Shown here in pieces: positions 32,947 through 44,339 of a DNA stretch of 64,000 bases. Within the stretch, counting starts at the first letter, position 1, and the number at the start of each line of letters is the position of its first letter. The notes under the pieces are model-generated. The model saw only the letters and a list, made by a program, of their open reading frames with translations. It did not search any database and was not told the origin of the DNA. Source of the stretch: Oopsacas minuta (Eukaryota; Porifera; Hexactinellida; Lyssacinosida; Leucopsacidae). The translations under genes and the position numbers were made by a program. Location of the stretch: NCBI GenBank assembly GCA_024704765.1, contig JAKMXF010000323.1, positions 248,001 to 312,000 on the forward strand. The letters run 5' to 3'.

Positions 32947-33560
32947 TTAGAAAATTTGTAGACAATTCTCGTCAGCAAAAACTCACAACAATAATTCTAT
33001 CTTTATCATCAACTGAAATTCCCTTTGGATTAGAAATAGAGATTTTGTGGATACATTCAAATTGAAAATTGAAAATAAGAATAGAATTAGAACTATTATC
33101 TGAGATTAGAATATTATCAGAATGGTCTAGAAAGAAGAAAAAGGGAGATATCAATTACTGTAATTCTTCTCTAGCTCTAGAAATGATATTCTTCTGTAGA
33201 ACTAGATCTTTGTTGAAAATGTGTAAACAAGGATTGGATTCATCGAGGATAAAAATGTTGTCTCGATTGAGTTTGATATCAAGAGGGATTTGCGAGGATA
33301 TCTTTACCAAACTGAGACTTGTAATGAAGTTTTTCTGAAAGAATCAGACTACAATTGTTACCATAATCACAAATGTAAACATCTCCATTTGATTCATCGA
33401 TTGTTAAGCCTCAAGGAGTAGGAAACTTTAATGCTCCCGTTACAAGTAGGCTAACTTTAGAAATAAACTTTCAAACTGGTTGATAGTTCATGATATAGTG
33501 GTTGCTTTGAGAAATAAGAACTCTACAAATAGCTAAACCTATCAGGAGGAACATCCTTCC
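32947..33560 (-). pseudogene. NHL pseudogene B
   Basis: Read on the minus strand from about 33560 down to a stop at 32947. It contains degenerate NHL rows (SNPCLHIFNKDLVL, then NILISDNSSNSILIF, ending NCLQIF) with frameshifts and without the coiled-coil start. Its last 200 bases are still well conserved with the gene at 218-1443. Confidence 0.8.
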
Positions 33561-34299
33561 ATCATCTGTTGAAGATTATGCCGATAAGCTATCAGGGGAA
33601 TGATTTTGCCTGAATGAATGAGAGCTAATAGGTATTAGGCCATAGGAATTTGAGGTGAGACCATACCCTCAAGTCACCTCTTGAGTCACCACTAGTATAT
33701 CATTTGAAATGTGCCATTATGGTCACAGACCGAGAGTGCAACTCAAACATACGTTAAGACCAGATTACACCCACTCAACCAGTGGAGTCGTGTGGCTTTG
33801 AAATCTGGGGAGAGCACAAATTCAATCAAGCGTGCAAAAAGTTCTGGATGAGGGTCTATGGGCGCTCTAAACAATCAGTAAGGTCCTGGAGCGAAACTCA
33901 TTGCAAGAAATAACGTTGATTTGCAATTAGCCCAGAAAGTTGACATTTTTCTGGTCCCTTGGAGTAATGATGTGGGAAGTCGGAGAATATTTGGGGGGGC
34001 GGGTCCCCCCAGGCACCTAAAACACTACGCCACTCTCAGTAGCCATAGGGAATTGAAACACAATTCTTAAACGATTGATTCTAAAAATAGAAATAAAAGA
34101 TGAAAACAAGTGAAATAGGAAAGTTATATTGAAGTAATTAATTCGTGTTTATAATGGAATAAGATACTAATGGTGAAGAAGAGAAGAGTAAAAGTAGGGG
34201 AAAATTCATTACAATAAGCATACAACATACTGGTAGAAAACAAATACAATAAAACAAAATAGGCAATTCAAAGTAGAAAATATATGAGAGTATTTGAAT
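33561..34299. other. Gene-free stretch
   Basis: Contains GGGGGGGCGGGTCCCCCC (about 33993-34010) and a CACTACGCCACT border near 34030, the look of a MITE end. No gene. Confidence 0.4.
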
Positions 34300-34390
34300 A
34301 TGTGTAGGCTATTGTTGCTAGCATAACCCAACTCGCAACAATAATTCTATCTTTATCATCTACTGTAATTCCATTGATTTAGAAAACTTA
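34300..34390 (-). pseudogene. NHL 3'-end scrap
   Basis: About 90 bp matching the end of NHL pseudogene B (the CAACAATAATTCTATCTTTA block found at 32988) in the same orientation. It stops abruptly just upstream of pseudogene C. Confidence 0.65.
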
Positions 34391-34458
34391 TTGTTGAGAG
34401 CTCAATGTATACATTTTGATATGTATTAGATATCTTATTTGTTTAGAGAACTAAGATA

Positions 34459-35204
34459 ATGGCTACAGCTAATTATATTGGAGAAGACAATTTCGAGTTG
34501 GAATTGACTCGAATAAGTGTTAATAACAAAGTTGAGGAAATGTAAATAATCGATTATACAAGAAAGAAACAACTTCTAATGAGTGCTTGTAAGAGAGGAA
34601 ATGGAAATGCAGAACTTAATTCTCCATTTGGTGTTACAATAGATCGCCAAACCGGGAATATTTATATAGCAGATCATCGGGAAAATGTGTCAAAGTATTT
34701 GACAGTACTGCTAAGTATCTATTCAGATTCGGAGATAGCAATGGTGAAGAGGAGATGAACTATCCATCTGGTTTAGCTATTTGTGGAAATATGATTCCTA
34801 TTCTGTATTTGACAACGGTGTCCTGAACTATACACTCCTTGATCTGTTTAATTCCAAAATTGGTAAATATTGAAACGGAGAATTAGAATTCAACTATCCT
34901 TCCAGTCTAACAACTAGCGAATCTGACGAAGATATTTACATTTGTGATTATTATAGCAATAGAGTTCAGATACTCTCCAAAGACTTTCATTTACATTATT
35001 GATGAATCTAATCCTTGTCTTTAATATATTTGACCTAAATCTCATTCTACACAAAAGTGTTATTTCTCGAGGAGAAGTAATGCAAGTTATTTATCCTTAC
35101 TTCTTCTGCATAGATAGAGACCATCAGGAATATCATTAGCCAATCAAGATAGAATTATAGCAGTGTGTCAATCCAAGAATTAGTACTGTCTACAAATATT
35201 CTAA
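34459..35204 (+). pseudogene. NHL pseudogene C
   Basis: Starts ATGGCTACAGCTAAT, shares with pseudogene A the loss of the coiled coil between FELELTRIS and the DYTRKKQPL row, then shows NHL rows (SPFGVTIDRQTGNIYIAD, KVFDSTAKYLFRFGDSNG, DIYICDYYSNRVQI) across several frames. It keeps the family C-terminus (YCLQIF) with the stop at 35202-35204. The 5' flank (TTATTTGTTTAGAGAACTAA) is the same as that of pseudogene A. Confidence 0.85.
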
Positions 35205-36154
35205 TTCTCATTCTATCTTCTCTCCTTCATTCTATACTATTATCAATAATTTACTGATTCAATTAATTCATTACATTTGTGATATTGTCCTCTCTATTCT
35301 TAGTTATCCTTTCTCATCTTTTACACCTGTTCTCACAACTTGCCAATATGACATCTTGCCGACACCATGTCATTTATTATTTCTTAGATACTACAATATG
35401 AATCCTGCAATTATAATTACAGCATCAAGCATAGACATTCTGTAGAATGTCGACATTGAGCTTTAATACAACTGTTCTTTCTATCTCTTAACAAACTCGA
35501 AAAATGGCCTTCGGCAAGTTGTCCCAGCAGATCTTTACATTTATTATTATTCTATTCATTTGACGATGAACTGAATTAATAAAATAAATAGGAAATGATA
35601 ATACATGTATACGGTTAGTAAATACTAAATAGTACTAACACCAATGGATTTCCAGAAATAGGACTTCCCATATGATTCCCATAGGAGTTCTCACAATATT
35701 CCCATTGTGACGACTAGCAACGTACTAGAACAACCATAACAGATTAACATTTAGTCTAGTATAGTAGATTACTCGCAGTCTTATTCAGTCATAGTTTGAC
35801 TTATTTGTATTTCTATTATAGCTAATATATTTCCAAGCTTGTATCACACCATGGGAAATCTCTTGGGAATGGGAATCGTATTTATCCAGTGGGAATCCTG
35901 CATTATATTGCTCACTAATAGATTTATGATTTGTATATATCATATTTCTTTGAATAAGCGCCCAGGCGCTTATTCAAGGTAGGCATTTTTTTCGTCCAAA
36001 TAGTTTTCAATTTATGAAATTACAAAATATTTTTGGGGAACTAATTATCCTGATGGTAGCATGGTCATTTCAATAAAAATATTCTTCTAAAGGGTGGTCA
36101 TAAATTTTTATGCACAAGATTTGAAGATTTTTTCTAACCCACAGCTATATATAA
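35205..36154. other. Gene-free stretch
   Basis: A GTGGGAATCCTGCATT border at about 35897-35912 mirrors the GCAGGGTTTCCGTGGG border at 30720. No gene recognised. Confidence 0.4.
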
Positions 36155-36997
36155 CGAGCGCGCTACGCTTGCTCGCGCTACGCGATTGCGAACACTTCGT
36201 GTCCACACTCTGAGTCTACAGCCCTCGAGTACATAAACTCATAATCTCAAAGGTAGCAAACATGATACTGCCATAATATAAATCTGCTTATTTTATGACC
36301 CCAAAAGTGAACAAATATTTATGAAATGTTGTTTATAATATCATATTAGGACTCAGCACGATGAACACCATTTTCCATTAGTTTGATAGGAGAGGTGAGT
36401 TTTCAGGATTTTTGAAAAGCGACCTTTAGATGTGTATATGGTATTTCAATACTTATTTGTGTCCATCGCTCGTTAGAAAAAACCCTTTTAATTAGCATAT
36501 TTTTTAATATAACAAAGAAAATATTTGAACAACAGTCAACATCCGCTATCTCGAATGCCCGTTAACTCGAATATTAGTTATCTCGAACAGAATTTGATTT
36601 CCTCTGAGGGTTCGAGATAATGGATGTTGACCGTATATGTGTAGAAGAAGAGAAATTCTATTTATTATCGCAAATGGAAGGTTCTAGTGGTGTGCAGATC
36701 GCCGAGTTAAAGGGAGCTGTAACCTTAGACTGATTTCTAAGTATTTACTCAGAAAATATGTATAAAAGTGTCCCTGTACACATTTGTCTTTGTGTACAAA
36801 TGTCGCACTTGTCTTGTACACAAGTGTCATACTTCCGTCCGATATATTAGTGAAGTTTTATTGAATTATATTTACTTCCTTGATAAACACGATAAATACA
36901 TAGTTATATAACAATTTCAAAATAGCATACCGTAAATCCTTTCGTTGACAACGGATAATCAAACAGACAGATAGACAGACAACACTTAGATTATAGA
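36155..36997 (-). mobile_element. Helitron-like element, minus strand, with nested MITE
   Basis: The 5' end is at 36997 (TCTATAATCTAAGTGTTG reading down), followed by the CTGTCTATCTGTCTG block. The 3' end is at 36155 (GAGCAAGCGTAGCGCGCTCG, then T). Homology to the other copies is patchy. A 101-bp Tigger-like MITE lies inside. Confidence 0.65.
36533..36633. mobile_element. 101-bp Tigger-like MITE
   Basis: CAGTCAACATCCGCTATCTC at one end and GAGATAATGGATGTTGACCG at the other form imperfect inverted repeats. The internal CTCGAA motifs are repeated three to four times. Confidence 0.6.
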
Positions 36998-37230
36998 TAT
37001 ACTAAAATACTAAGTCAACCTTTTTAGTACTGAGCAACTATACTATGTAATAGTATTAGTCGACACAGTAAAAATTAGTCTAGAGACAATTACGATAACC
37101 AGATAATAATGTATGAGCAAGATTAATTAGCACAACAATATTAAATAGGGATAATGAACGAAATGTAGGCATTGTGAAGGACAATGAAAGTAAAATAACT
37201 GATAAGAAGATGAGCCAGAATTAACCTAAA

Positions 37231-37992
37231 TTAGTCATAATTAGGATTGTATGGTGGGGGAAGTGGAATAGCGATCAGATTCTCAGATTCTTGTAAGGGA
37301 TCATATTCAACTTTAGGTTGGCTAAGATCACACATAGAAGAGGAGCGGATTGGAATTTGTTCAGGCTTGATATCTTCTTGACGTTCAATCGATTCAATCA
37401 CTCGCACTTTATCTATTAGTTGATTGGTTTTATCAAATGACTTTGGATTACAAAAATAGGATACAGGAATTTCCGGATAGGTAAGGTTGTGCCTTCTCTG
37501 ATTATTATGGCTACTAGGTATGCTTTCTGGTGGCGGTGATAAGACATTCAAGGAATGAATTCCATATCCGCATGGGCGATGGCAGTCAGAATTACTTGAT
37601 GGTGATATAGAAATTAATTGCTGTATAGAATTAGTATTTAAACGAATAGACTGAACCCATTGTAGACAATCTAGGTGAGAGAAAGCAAATGCAGCAAAAA
37701 TTGTTTGGGTCGCCATTCCATTAAAACGAATAGCAAAACCACGGAAAAATGGTATTTTAGGAGGCATGGGGTGACTTTCTTGTTCAGTAATAATTGGACT
37801 TGTAATTGCAATAGCCTTTGTCAAATCATAAATAAGTTTTGGAACTTTTCGCTTATATTTTTTCTTGTAAATAATAAGTGACGAGCAACTAAGAATAATC
37901 CATTTCTTTTTCCATTTATTGTCAATTGAAACATGGAGAATTCCTTCCTTACTTGTAAATTGAGGACTATAGTAGTTGGGACTTGATGCCAT
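37231..37992 (-). CDS. PH-domain protein with PPPY tail
   Basis: The frame is open further upstream, but the ATG at 37992 (MASSPNYYSPQ) gives a start right before the domain and avoids an unlikely hydrophobic leader. About 253 residues. Residues ~13-120 form a PH domain: KEGILHVSIDNKWKKKWIIL (strands 1-2, basic loop typical of phosphoinositide binding), FRGFAIRFNGM, and the C-terminal helix with its invariant Trp (CLQWVQSIRLN). The remainder is low-complexity, Ser/Pro-rich, and ends in LPPPYNPNYD. PPPY is a WW-domain ligand, and PPYNPNY also offers tyrosines for phosphorylation. A small membrane-recruited adaptor (GAB/DOS-like in layout) is a fair guess, but the family is not identified. Intronless here. 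Confidence 0.7.
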   Translation of the reverse strand: MASSPNYYSPQFTSKEGILHVSIDNKWKKKWIILSCSSLIIYKKKYKRKVPKLIYDLTKAIAITSPIITEQESHPMPPKIPFFRGFAIRFNGMATQTIFAAFAFSHLDCLQWVQSIRLNTNSIQQLISISPSSNSDCHRPCGYGIHSLNVLSPPPESIPSSHNNQRRHNLTYPEIPVSYFCNPKSFDKTNQLIDKVRVIESIERQEDIKPEQIPIRSSSMCDLSQPKVEYDPLQESENLIAIPLPPPYNPNYD

Positions 37993-38048
37993 TAATAATA
38001 CAAAACAGATCATAAAATATTGCGATATTATACGTATAAATAAGAACA

Positions 38049-38857
38049 AAAGTAAACTAGAAATACATATTACAACAAATAGAACTCGTGTTCTGGATTA
38101 TCATTGTTAGAAATACCACCGATATTTTGGGATTTCTTATTATTCTTTAGCTTATCTATGCTTTATAGAAAAAATTATATAGAATAAAAAAACATGTGAT
38201 TTCAAAAGTCTGAACAAGAATCTGTAAGAGTGGTAAATAGAATATTTGTCAATAGTTGATGGAAAACTGAAAAGATCCAAAGTATACAAATCTATAAATA
38301 ATTCCATAACTTGGTTTCACGGTTATTTTAGGGTAATGGAGTACACAGATTCCGAATTTCGCCCTTGAAAGTAATCATATGTATATGATAGTTGTTCTTA
38401 TAAAATTCGACGCATAAAGTGCCGAGTTACATCCACGGTGATCTCAGGCCACGCAGCGGGAGCAAGCGAAGCGGCTTGCATATCATTAGATTGTAGTTTT
38501 CATTTGTCTGTTTGTTCTTTGTAAAGGAAAGTAATTATGGTATGCTTTTTGAGTGTAGATTTCGCAATTCCGAGATGTGGTATAACCAGGGACGTCAGGT
38601 TCCGGGGGAGCTCGCCCCCCCGGTTTTGAAAAGAGCCAGAAATTGGGGGTCGCCCCCGTTTCTTTAAAAAATTATGCTCACAGATATTTTAATATTCCAA
38701 TTTCCTAGTTTATTCAATGTACTGCAAATAAATATGTGGTTCATAATTGTAATAGTTAAGACTTCTAACCGATCAAAAAATTTTTATTAAGGTATTGTAA
38801 TGAATGTAATATTAGCAACTAGTTATTGATATGATTTAGTAATTTTTCAGACAATCT
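38049..38857. other. Gene-free stretch
   Basis: Helitron-like scraps at about 38330-38485 (CCGAATTTCGCCCTT, AGCAAGCGAAGCGGCTTGC). A hAT-like border starts at about 38589 (CAGGGACGTCAGGTTCCGGG with a following CCCCCCCGG). Confidence 0.45.
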
Positions 38858-39424
38858 TTACTGAGCACAAATCGATCCATCCTGGCCTATCCTATTAATC
38901 CATTCGTCAGTGAATGTGTCAAGATCCAGTTGGTACAAAGTTTCTGTATGCATGTTGCATAAAGTGCATGCATTCAATCTATCTTCCTTAATAGTGCTGC
39001 GAAGATAAGTTTTTATACGTCTTAAGCAGCTAAATCCTCGTTCGGCGGAACACACCATGCAAGGAAGAAGAAGGTAAAGCTCGAGGAAAGAACCAAATTG
39101 GTCCACATGAGACGATGATCAGAGTTTTCAGAAAAATACTTGCGATGGTACTTCAGATTTAGTCGTGTGTTTGGTAGGGTTGGATATATGACTAACACGA
39201 TTCCATTGTATCATCTCTATCTTCCAAAACTTCCAATTAAGATCTGAGATGTAGAGCTCCATGAGTGAGCTTGGGAATTCAAAATTAGGATCTTCACCAA
39301 TATCAGACAAAATGTCTTGAAAATCCAGTGCAATGTCAATTTCCTTTCCTTGAAAACGCTTTGTCAGCGATACTACAAGAGAGTTATACGTCTCAGTTGG
39401 GTCCCTAACAGCCTTACGATTCAT
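38858..39424 (-). pseudogene. hAT transposase remnant (C-terminal part)
   Basis: Two frames on the minus strand. The downstream one has LPCMVCSAERGFSCLRRIKT, then LRSTIKEDRLNACTLCNMH, which is the hAT C-terminal dimerisation region. The upstream one (39424-39128) starts MNRKAVRDPTETYNSLVVSL and has no clear domain but fits the helical part before it. The BED finger and DDE core are absent. The CAGGGACGTC border at 38589 may be one end of the same element; the other end was not found. Confidence 0.7.
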
Positions 39425-39972
39425 TCAATGGTGTACTGATCCATTACCAGAATAGTACTTGTGAGCCTGGCTTTAGTGCTAGCCCGAAATATTAATTATG
39501 TTAATGAACAATAATGAGACTAAAAATAAATAGCAGCATGTACCAATAAATAATCAACTCCCGCTATCGGAAGAACAGCTTAAACTGGAATATACAATTA
39601 TTGTGTCAAACAAGAAATTATTCCGCTTTGATATCTATATAACGAGAGTCAAAGGTACTAATTTAAGCGTTACACTATGTATAATCAGCGAGAACTGAAA
39701 TATAGTCGAATTTTTTGTCGCGAGTAGAGCCTGGTGATATATCTATGTGGGAAGTCTCAAATATTCATAGTGAATTACAACATTCTGATGAATGTTCTTA
39801 ATATCAGAACGGAGGAGCACCTCTATACGTGTATATATATGTACATTATTGCCCGCCGCAAGTTTACCAAGGAGGCACGAAAATCCTCTGACCAACAGCT
39901 GGAGGCAAGTGCAAAGCTCATACAAGAAAAATCTGGGTCCACAAGCAATAAGAATACTCTAGGACAATTTGA

Positions 39973-40115
39973 ATGGGTGTAAAATAGGTACAAGTTGACC
40001 GAAATAAGAGGTATGAGTTGACCATAAGAAAAGACGATTAGTGCCTAAAATAGGCATTAGTTGACTAAAAATAGTAGGTACGAGTTGACCAAATAATATG
40101 GACGAGTTGACTGGC
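39973..40115 (+). repeat. Degenerate minisatellite, GTACGAGTTGACC units
   Basis: Five units built on (A/G)GGTA(C/T)(A/G)AGTTGACC with 20-40 bp spacing, e.g. GGTACAAGTTGACCGAAATA, GGTATGAGTTGACCATAAG and GGTACGAGTTGACCAAATAA. Confidence 0.75.
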
Positions 40116-40770
40116 TCCGGGGAAGTATCGGTGAATTCGCAAACAGCCGCTATTTCCAAAAAATCCATAAAAGAACCTTTCCCCAAAGTTGAATTTAGTA
40201 GAATGTTTTACATACATTAGGTATGAATGAGTGTAAAGTTTTTCGAGGCACACTTTAGCACGTTATAATTATGTAACCAATGCATATAGACTTTAGACTT
40301 ACATTTATTGCACTATTTTGTACTATTCACATCTAGATCATCAATATATAGATGGATCGTTGGATTTTTTGGTTTTAAAACGATGGTGTAGGTTTTTTAG
40401 AAATTTAAGGAAGCATTCAGTGTTTAGAAAAATAAGAAATAGCGTTAAAAAGGAGATATTTATAGAAAAAAGGGATTTATAGAAACGATGACGTGATAGG
40501 ATCGTTTATTGTATCAATTATAAACGGGTACCATTGGGAGGGGATTAGGGATGTAGTTCACTAATATATGGGTCTGGGAGTTTCATTTGTATTCGTTATT
40601 AAGCTACCTAGGGACATGGATGTCCATGCTAATTTTGTGTTTGTATGGATTTTTGTTGGATTAATTATTCAATTTCAACTGTTTGAACTCATTCATGGTG
40701 AATTTTAATAGTAGAAATATACAGTTAAATTTGCATTAGTAAATTTAGGGTCCTGGAGCGAATATTTAGA

Positions 40771-40881
40771 CTAGGACCTTAAGGTCCTAAGATAACATTT
40801 GAGCTGGGACCCTAGGGTCCCAGAAATAATGCTAGGACACTAGGGTCTTGGGATTTCGCTATTAATACCTTAGGGTCCTGA
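40771..40881. repeat. Cluster of four short palindromes
   Basis: CTAGGACCTTAAGGTCCTA (40771), CTGGGACCCTAGGGTCCCAG (40804), CTAGGACACTAGGGTCTTGG (40832) and ACCTTAGGGTCCTGAG (40866) share one palindromic design with about 30-33 bp periodicity. A partial unit (AGGGTCCTGG) precedes them at 40748. Confidence 0.85.
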
Positions 40882-42016
40882 GAATGACTCCTTGAATAGT
40901 AATTTGCCAATTTTCGCAACCTCACCGTTCGTCACTGAGGAGTTATAATGAATTGATATTCAAATGATAGAAACCTCCTAGACTAGTTATGATATCTTCC
41001 AAATGGCATCTTTCTACGTATACTGGTTGCATAATTATAACTTGTTAAAGTGTGCTCGATTTGTTTCGCTGCCAACTTCACACTCATCAGGTAAGAATAC
41101 GTAGGTTTTTGAGCTTGAACTTGCTTGTTACCTTAAGTGTCAGGGTTCAGCCTTTTTCATATCAATTTCTACTCGACTAGTATATAACGAAAAGACACTT
41201 ACCATAGCCAGGCGCAACACATCCATTTCAAAAGTGGTAAAGCGAAAGATTTCATAGTATTTAAAGTTGTACGACTATACCAGACCACTTAATTAATACA
41301 AAAAAGAACCGCGATTATTTATGCCTAACTGTTCCCGTATTTGTCTAAATAATTTACCTTTCAATAAGTGGTCAAAAGTGTCCGTTGCATCACGCATGGA
41401 TTTGCATGTTTCTTAACTAGCATTGTGTGAAAGAGCCCAAACATATCGGAGATCAGTTGGAAAGGTCGTGAGGCGACGCCTGACCACTCTGTAATTGGTT
41501 CGCAGTAGCTGTCGTGTGCCGCCCTTGTTGCCACCGTTTATTCATAGTTAAGAAATTGTTTCTTTCTAGTCATATTACTCATATATAATATACGGGAGAG
41601 CATTGGCGAAACTAGGCTCCCCATAGTGGGCGAAGATTACGTATTGCACACCCACGCTATATCTTTTGTACTATGGTGGAACTGAATCTGGGTGGGCCGA
41701 CGTCCACCCAAAATGGCTCTAGTTGTGCCTATGCCTCAGCCTGGGAGTAGGCAATGGTAAGTTGGGTGAGGCTATGGCCCTACCAATAATTCTGCTCTCT
41801 CCATAGAAGCTAATATAAAACTGTGTATGGCCCTACCAATATTGTCACCATGGCTCCAACAGCCCTCCAATCCATATCCCGAGTCTGTGCCTCCTGATAT
41901 ATTACACATTTCACACTTCAAAATATGCATATGATATAACATTTTCTTTTCATTTAGACTTATTTTCTCTTGAGTTGAAACTGTTCTTTTTTTATACTTT
42001 ATATTGATCATATTTG

Positions 42017-43525
42017 ATGACAACTCTTAACGATGATGACAATTGTGCTTCTGAGGAATTGATTCCCAAGTCAAATTCTCATTGCCCCAGTCGTCGTAAC
42101 ATCCATGACTGTGCTACTTTTGCTATTTTAATATTTATCAATGCTCTCAACTATACAGACCGTTGGACTGTAGCTGCTATCATCACCAATTTGGAAAATG
42201 CCACGACGAATGAGTTTGGATATGCAATCAGCGATTTAGAGGCAGGATTCTTAACAACCTCCTTTATCCTATCTTTCATGGTCTTTTCAATTCCATTCGG
42301 TGTGTTAGGAGATAGATACAAACGAACTTGGCTGATGGGAATTGGACTATTTATTTGGTCTGCTGCTACACTTGCTGCCTCTTTTGCCCCTACTTATTGG
42401 TTTCTCCTCCTAATGCGCACATTAGTGGGCATTGGCGAGGCTTCCTATGCTACAATTGCTCCCACAATCATAGCCGATATGTTCCCACCTAAGCTGAGGA
42501 TACGAATGCTTTCTCTATTTTATTTAGTTATACCGTTTGGTACTGCATTCGGATTTATTGTAGCAGCTGTAGCGCAGATTTTTGCTGAGCATGTGCTTAT
42601 GTTAACTACAGGACAGTGGAGGTGGGCTTTGCGTATTACTCCTCCTTTTGGATTCATTGCGGTGTTATTAATTATATTCGTAGCCAAAGAACCTCCGCGC
42701 GGACGATCTGAAGATGTTTTTAACAGTTCAGTTTCTTTCGTTGCTAAATCGAATTGTAAGAGTGTATTAATGGATATTGTTTCCGTCATCACAAATTATA
42801 GTTTCATTTTTTCCACCCTAGGATTTACTGGGGTAACTTTTTCAACAGGTGCGCTTGCACAATGGGCTCCTCGCTATACGACACTTATTTCTGATGCTTA
42901 CTTTGACTCAATAATATCTGCTAATACTTGTAGCATTTTCTTCGGTGTGGCTTCAGGAATTGGAGGTTTGACTGGTACTTTGTTCGGATCTGAATTGTCA
43001 AAGTTCATATCAAAATATTCAGGTCGAGCAGATATGTACGTTTGTGCGCTTGGTATGTTGTTGAGTGGGCCATTATTATATTTGACTCTTACTGTCACAG
43101 TCTATTCGATATGGTCTGGATTCCCACTCGTTTTACTTTGTGTATTTGTGCTGAGTTTTAATTGGGCGCCCAATGCGAACATTCTACTTTATGTAGTTGT
43201 TCCTCAAAGAAGATCCACTGCTGAGGCATTTCAAATTCTTATTTCACATATGTTAGGGGATGCAGCTAGCCCAACTATAGTCGGAGCGATCTCAGATTGG
43301 CTACGAGGGACTAATGAGATGGCAACAGTACGAGCTAGTGCATTACAAACCGCCCTTTATACTACATGCTTTATTGCTTGCATATCTGGATTTTTCTATT
43401 TATTTGGCAGCTTATACGTAAACAAGGATAAAGCTGCAGCTGACCAATGTAACTTTGAAAAAGTTAGGAAACAACGTCATGATGATTCTATTCGTGATTT
43501 ACCCAGCATCCCATCCAATTTGTAG
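42017..43525 (+). CDS. Spinster-type MFS transporter
   Basis: The ATG at 42017 (MTTLNDDD) is chosen over the preceding TTG. One exon, 502 residues, about 12 hydrophobic segments starting near residue 33 (ATFAILIFINALNYTDRWTV). Signature stretches of Spinster homologues (SPNS) are visible: FINALNYTDRWTVAA in TM1, the MFS motif GVLGDRYKR after TM2, RTLVGIGEASYATIAPTIIA in TM4-5, WRWALRITPPFG, and AKEPPRG before the central loop. SPNS1 proteins are lysosomal/late endosomal H+-coupled exporters of lysophospholipids, and SPNS2 exports sphingosine-1-phosphate; which of these this one matches cannot be told from motifs. The protein looks complete. Lack of introns suggests either a retrocopy fixed as a gene or a lineage with few introns. 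Confidence 0.9.
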   Translation: MTTLNDDDNCASEELIPKSNSHCPSRRNIHDCATFAILIFINALNYTDRWTVAAIITNLENATTNEFGYAISDLEAGFLTTSFILSFMVFSIPFGVLGDRYKRTWLMGIGLFIWSAATLAASFAPTYWFLLLMRTLVGIGEASYATIAPTIIADMFPPKLRIRMLSLFYLVIPFGTAFGFIVAAVAQIFAEHVLMLTTGQWRWALRITPPFGFIAVLLIIFVAKEPPRGRSEDVFNSSVSFVAKSNCKSVLMDIVSVITNYSFIFSTLGFTGVTFSTGALAQWAPRYTTLISDAYFDSIISANTCSIFFGVASGIGGLTGTLFGSELSKFISKYSGRADMYVCALGMLLSGPLLYLTLTVTVYSIWSGFPLVLLCVFVLSFNWAPNANILLYVVVPQRRSTAEAFQILISHMLGDAASPTIVGAISDWLRGTNEMATVRASALQTALYTTCFIACISGFFYLFGSLYVNKDKAAADQCNFEKVRKQRHDDSIRDLPSIPSNL

Positions 43526-44339
43526 GATATTCACAATTCTGATTTCGCCTAGTCATGTGCTCAACTTGGTACTACAAAGATATTTCTTAATGTGAGAATC
43601 CAGCCCGTTGTATTGTTGTATTTAGTACTCGAATTACCCAATTTCTTTTACATGTATATTTGTCGTTCAATTTACAAAAATGTTTCTTATGCTATGATAG
43701 ATCCGAGGATGCGAAATTGTGCTCTATGGATTTTGTTCAGAGCAAATACTATAAGATGAAAATACCAATATTAGATTAAGAGCTGGAAGGAAATTTATTA
43801 TTGTTACCCAGGGCTGTTCTGCCAATTTTTAAGTATGGGAGTGGTAGTTCTAATTGTATATAACTATTTTCTAATTCTTAAGCTAATCAGGATAATTAAT
43901 AAGACTACGGGGATACATTGTTTCCTACTTGCCCGAAACCCCAAGCAGGCTTGGAGCTAAATGGATAATTGGGTACACTAACTTCTTACATATGGTAATT
44001 CCTGTATATAGTATTAACATTTGAATATACTGGAACTACCTTGATAGGGTTGAATCTGGGTGGGCCAGCACCAGGCTTGTCAAAAGGTCCTACAGAGTTG
44101 GTTCAGTTCATATATGCAAAATATAATGTCAAGTCAGGCCAGGTCCTCATGAAAATATTTCATACAGGTTAGGTAGGTCAGGTCTCAAGATTAATAAAGT
44201 CATTTTCAGGTCATTTAACAATCAATTGAGTGCAATTAATCAACGTAATAATGAGGGAACCACACCACAAGAGATGGACGGATATACTGTCAGTTTTTAC
44301 TCATATTTATTTAAACGAGAGCCTATTACATTGAAGATA
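43526..44339. other. Gene-free stretch downstream of the transporter
   Basis: AT-rich, with a GGTCAGGTC/AGGTTAGGTAGGTCAGG-rich patch at about 44130-44215. Nothing else recognised. Confidence 0.4.

Larger units (their letters stand above)
39425..42016. other. Gene-free stretch with a minisatellite and a palindrome cluster
   Basis: Apart from the two repeats listed separately, the region contains hAT-like borders near 41600-41740 (GGGTGGGCCGACGTCCACCC palindrome; TCTAGTTGTGCCTATGCC). It should also hold the promoter of the transporter gene. No coding sequence is recognised. Confidence 0.4.

Noticed and set aside
30719-35912. Possible 5.2-kb hAT element enclosing three NHL pseudogenes
   Set aside because: GCAGGGTTTCC and the mirrored GGAATCCTGC borders face each other, but the ends agree only partly and the 8-bp flanks (TCTAAATG, CATTATAT) do not match. 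More likely two separate MITE ends.
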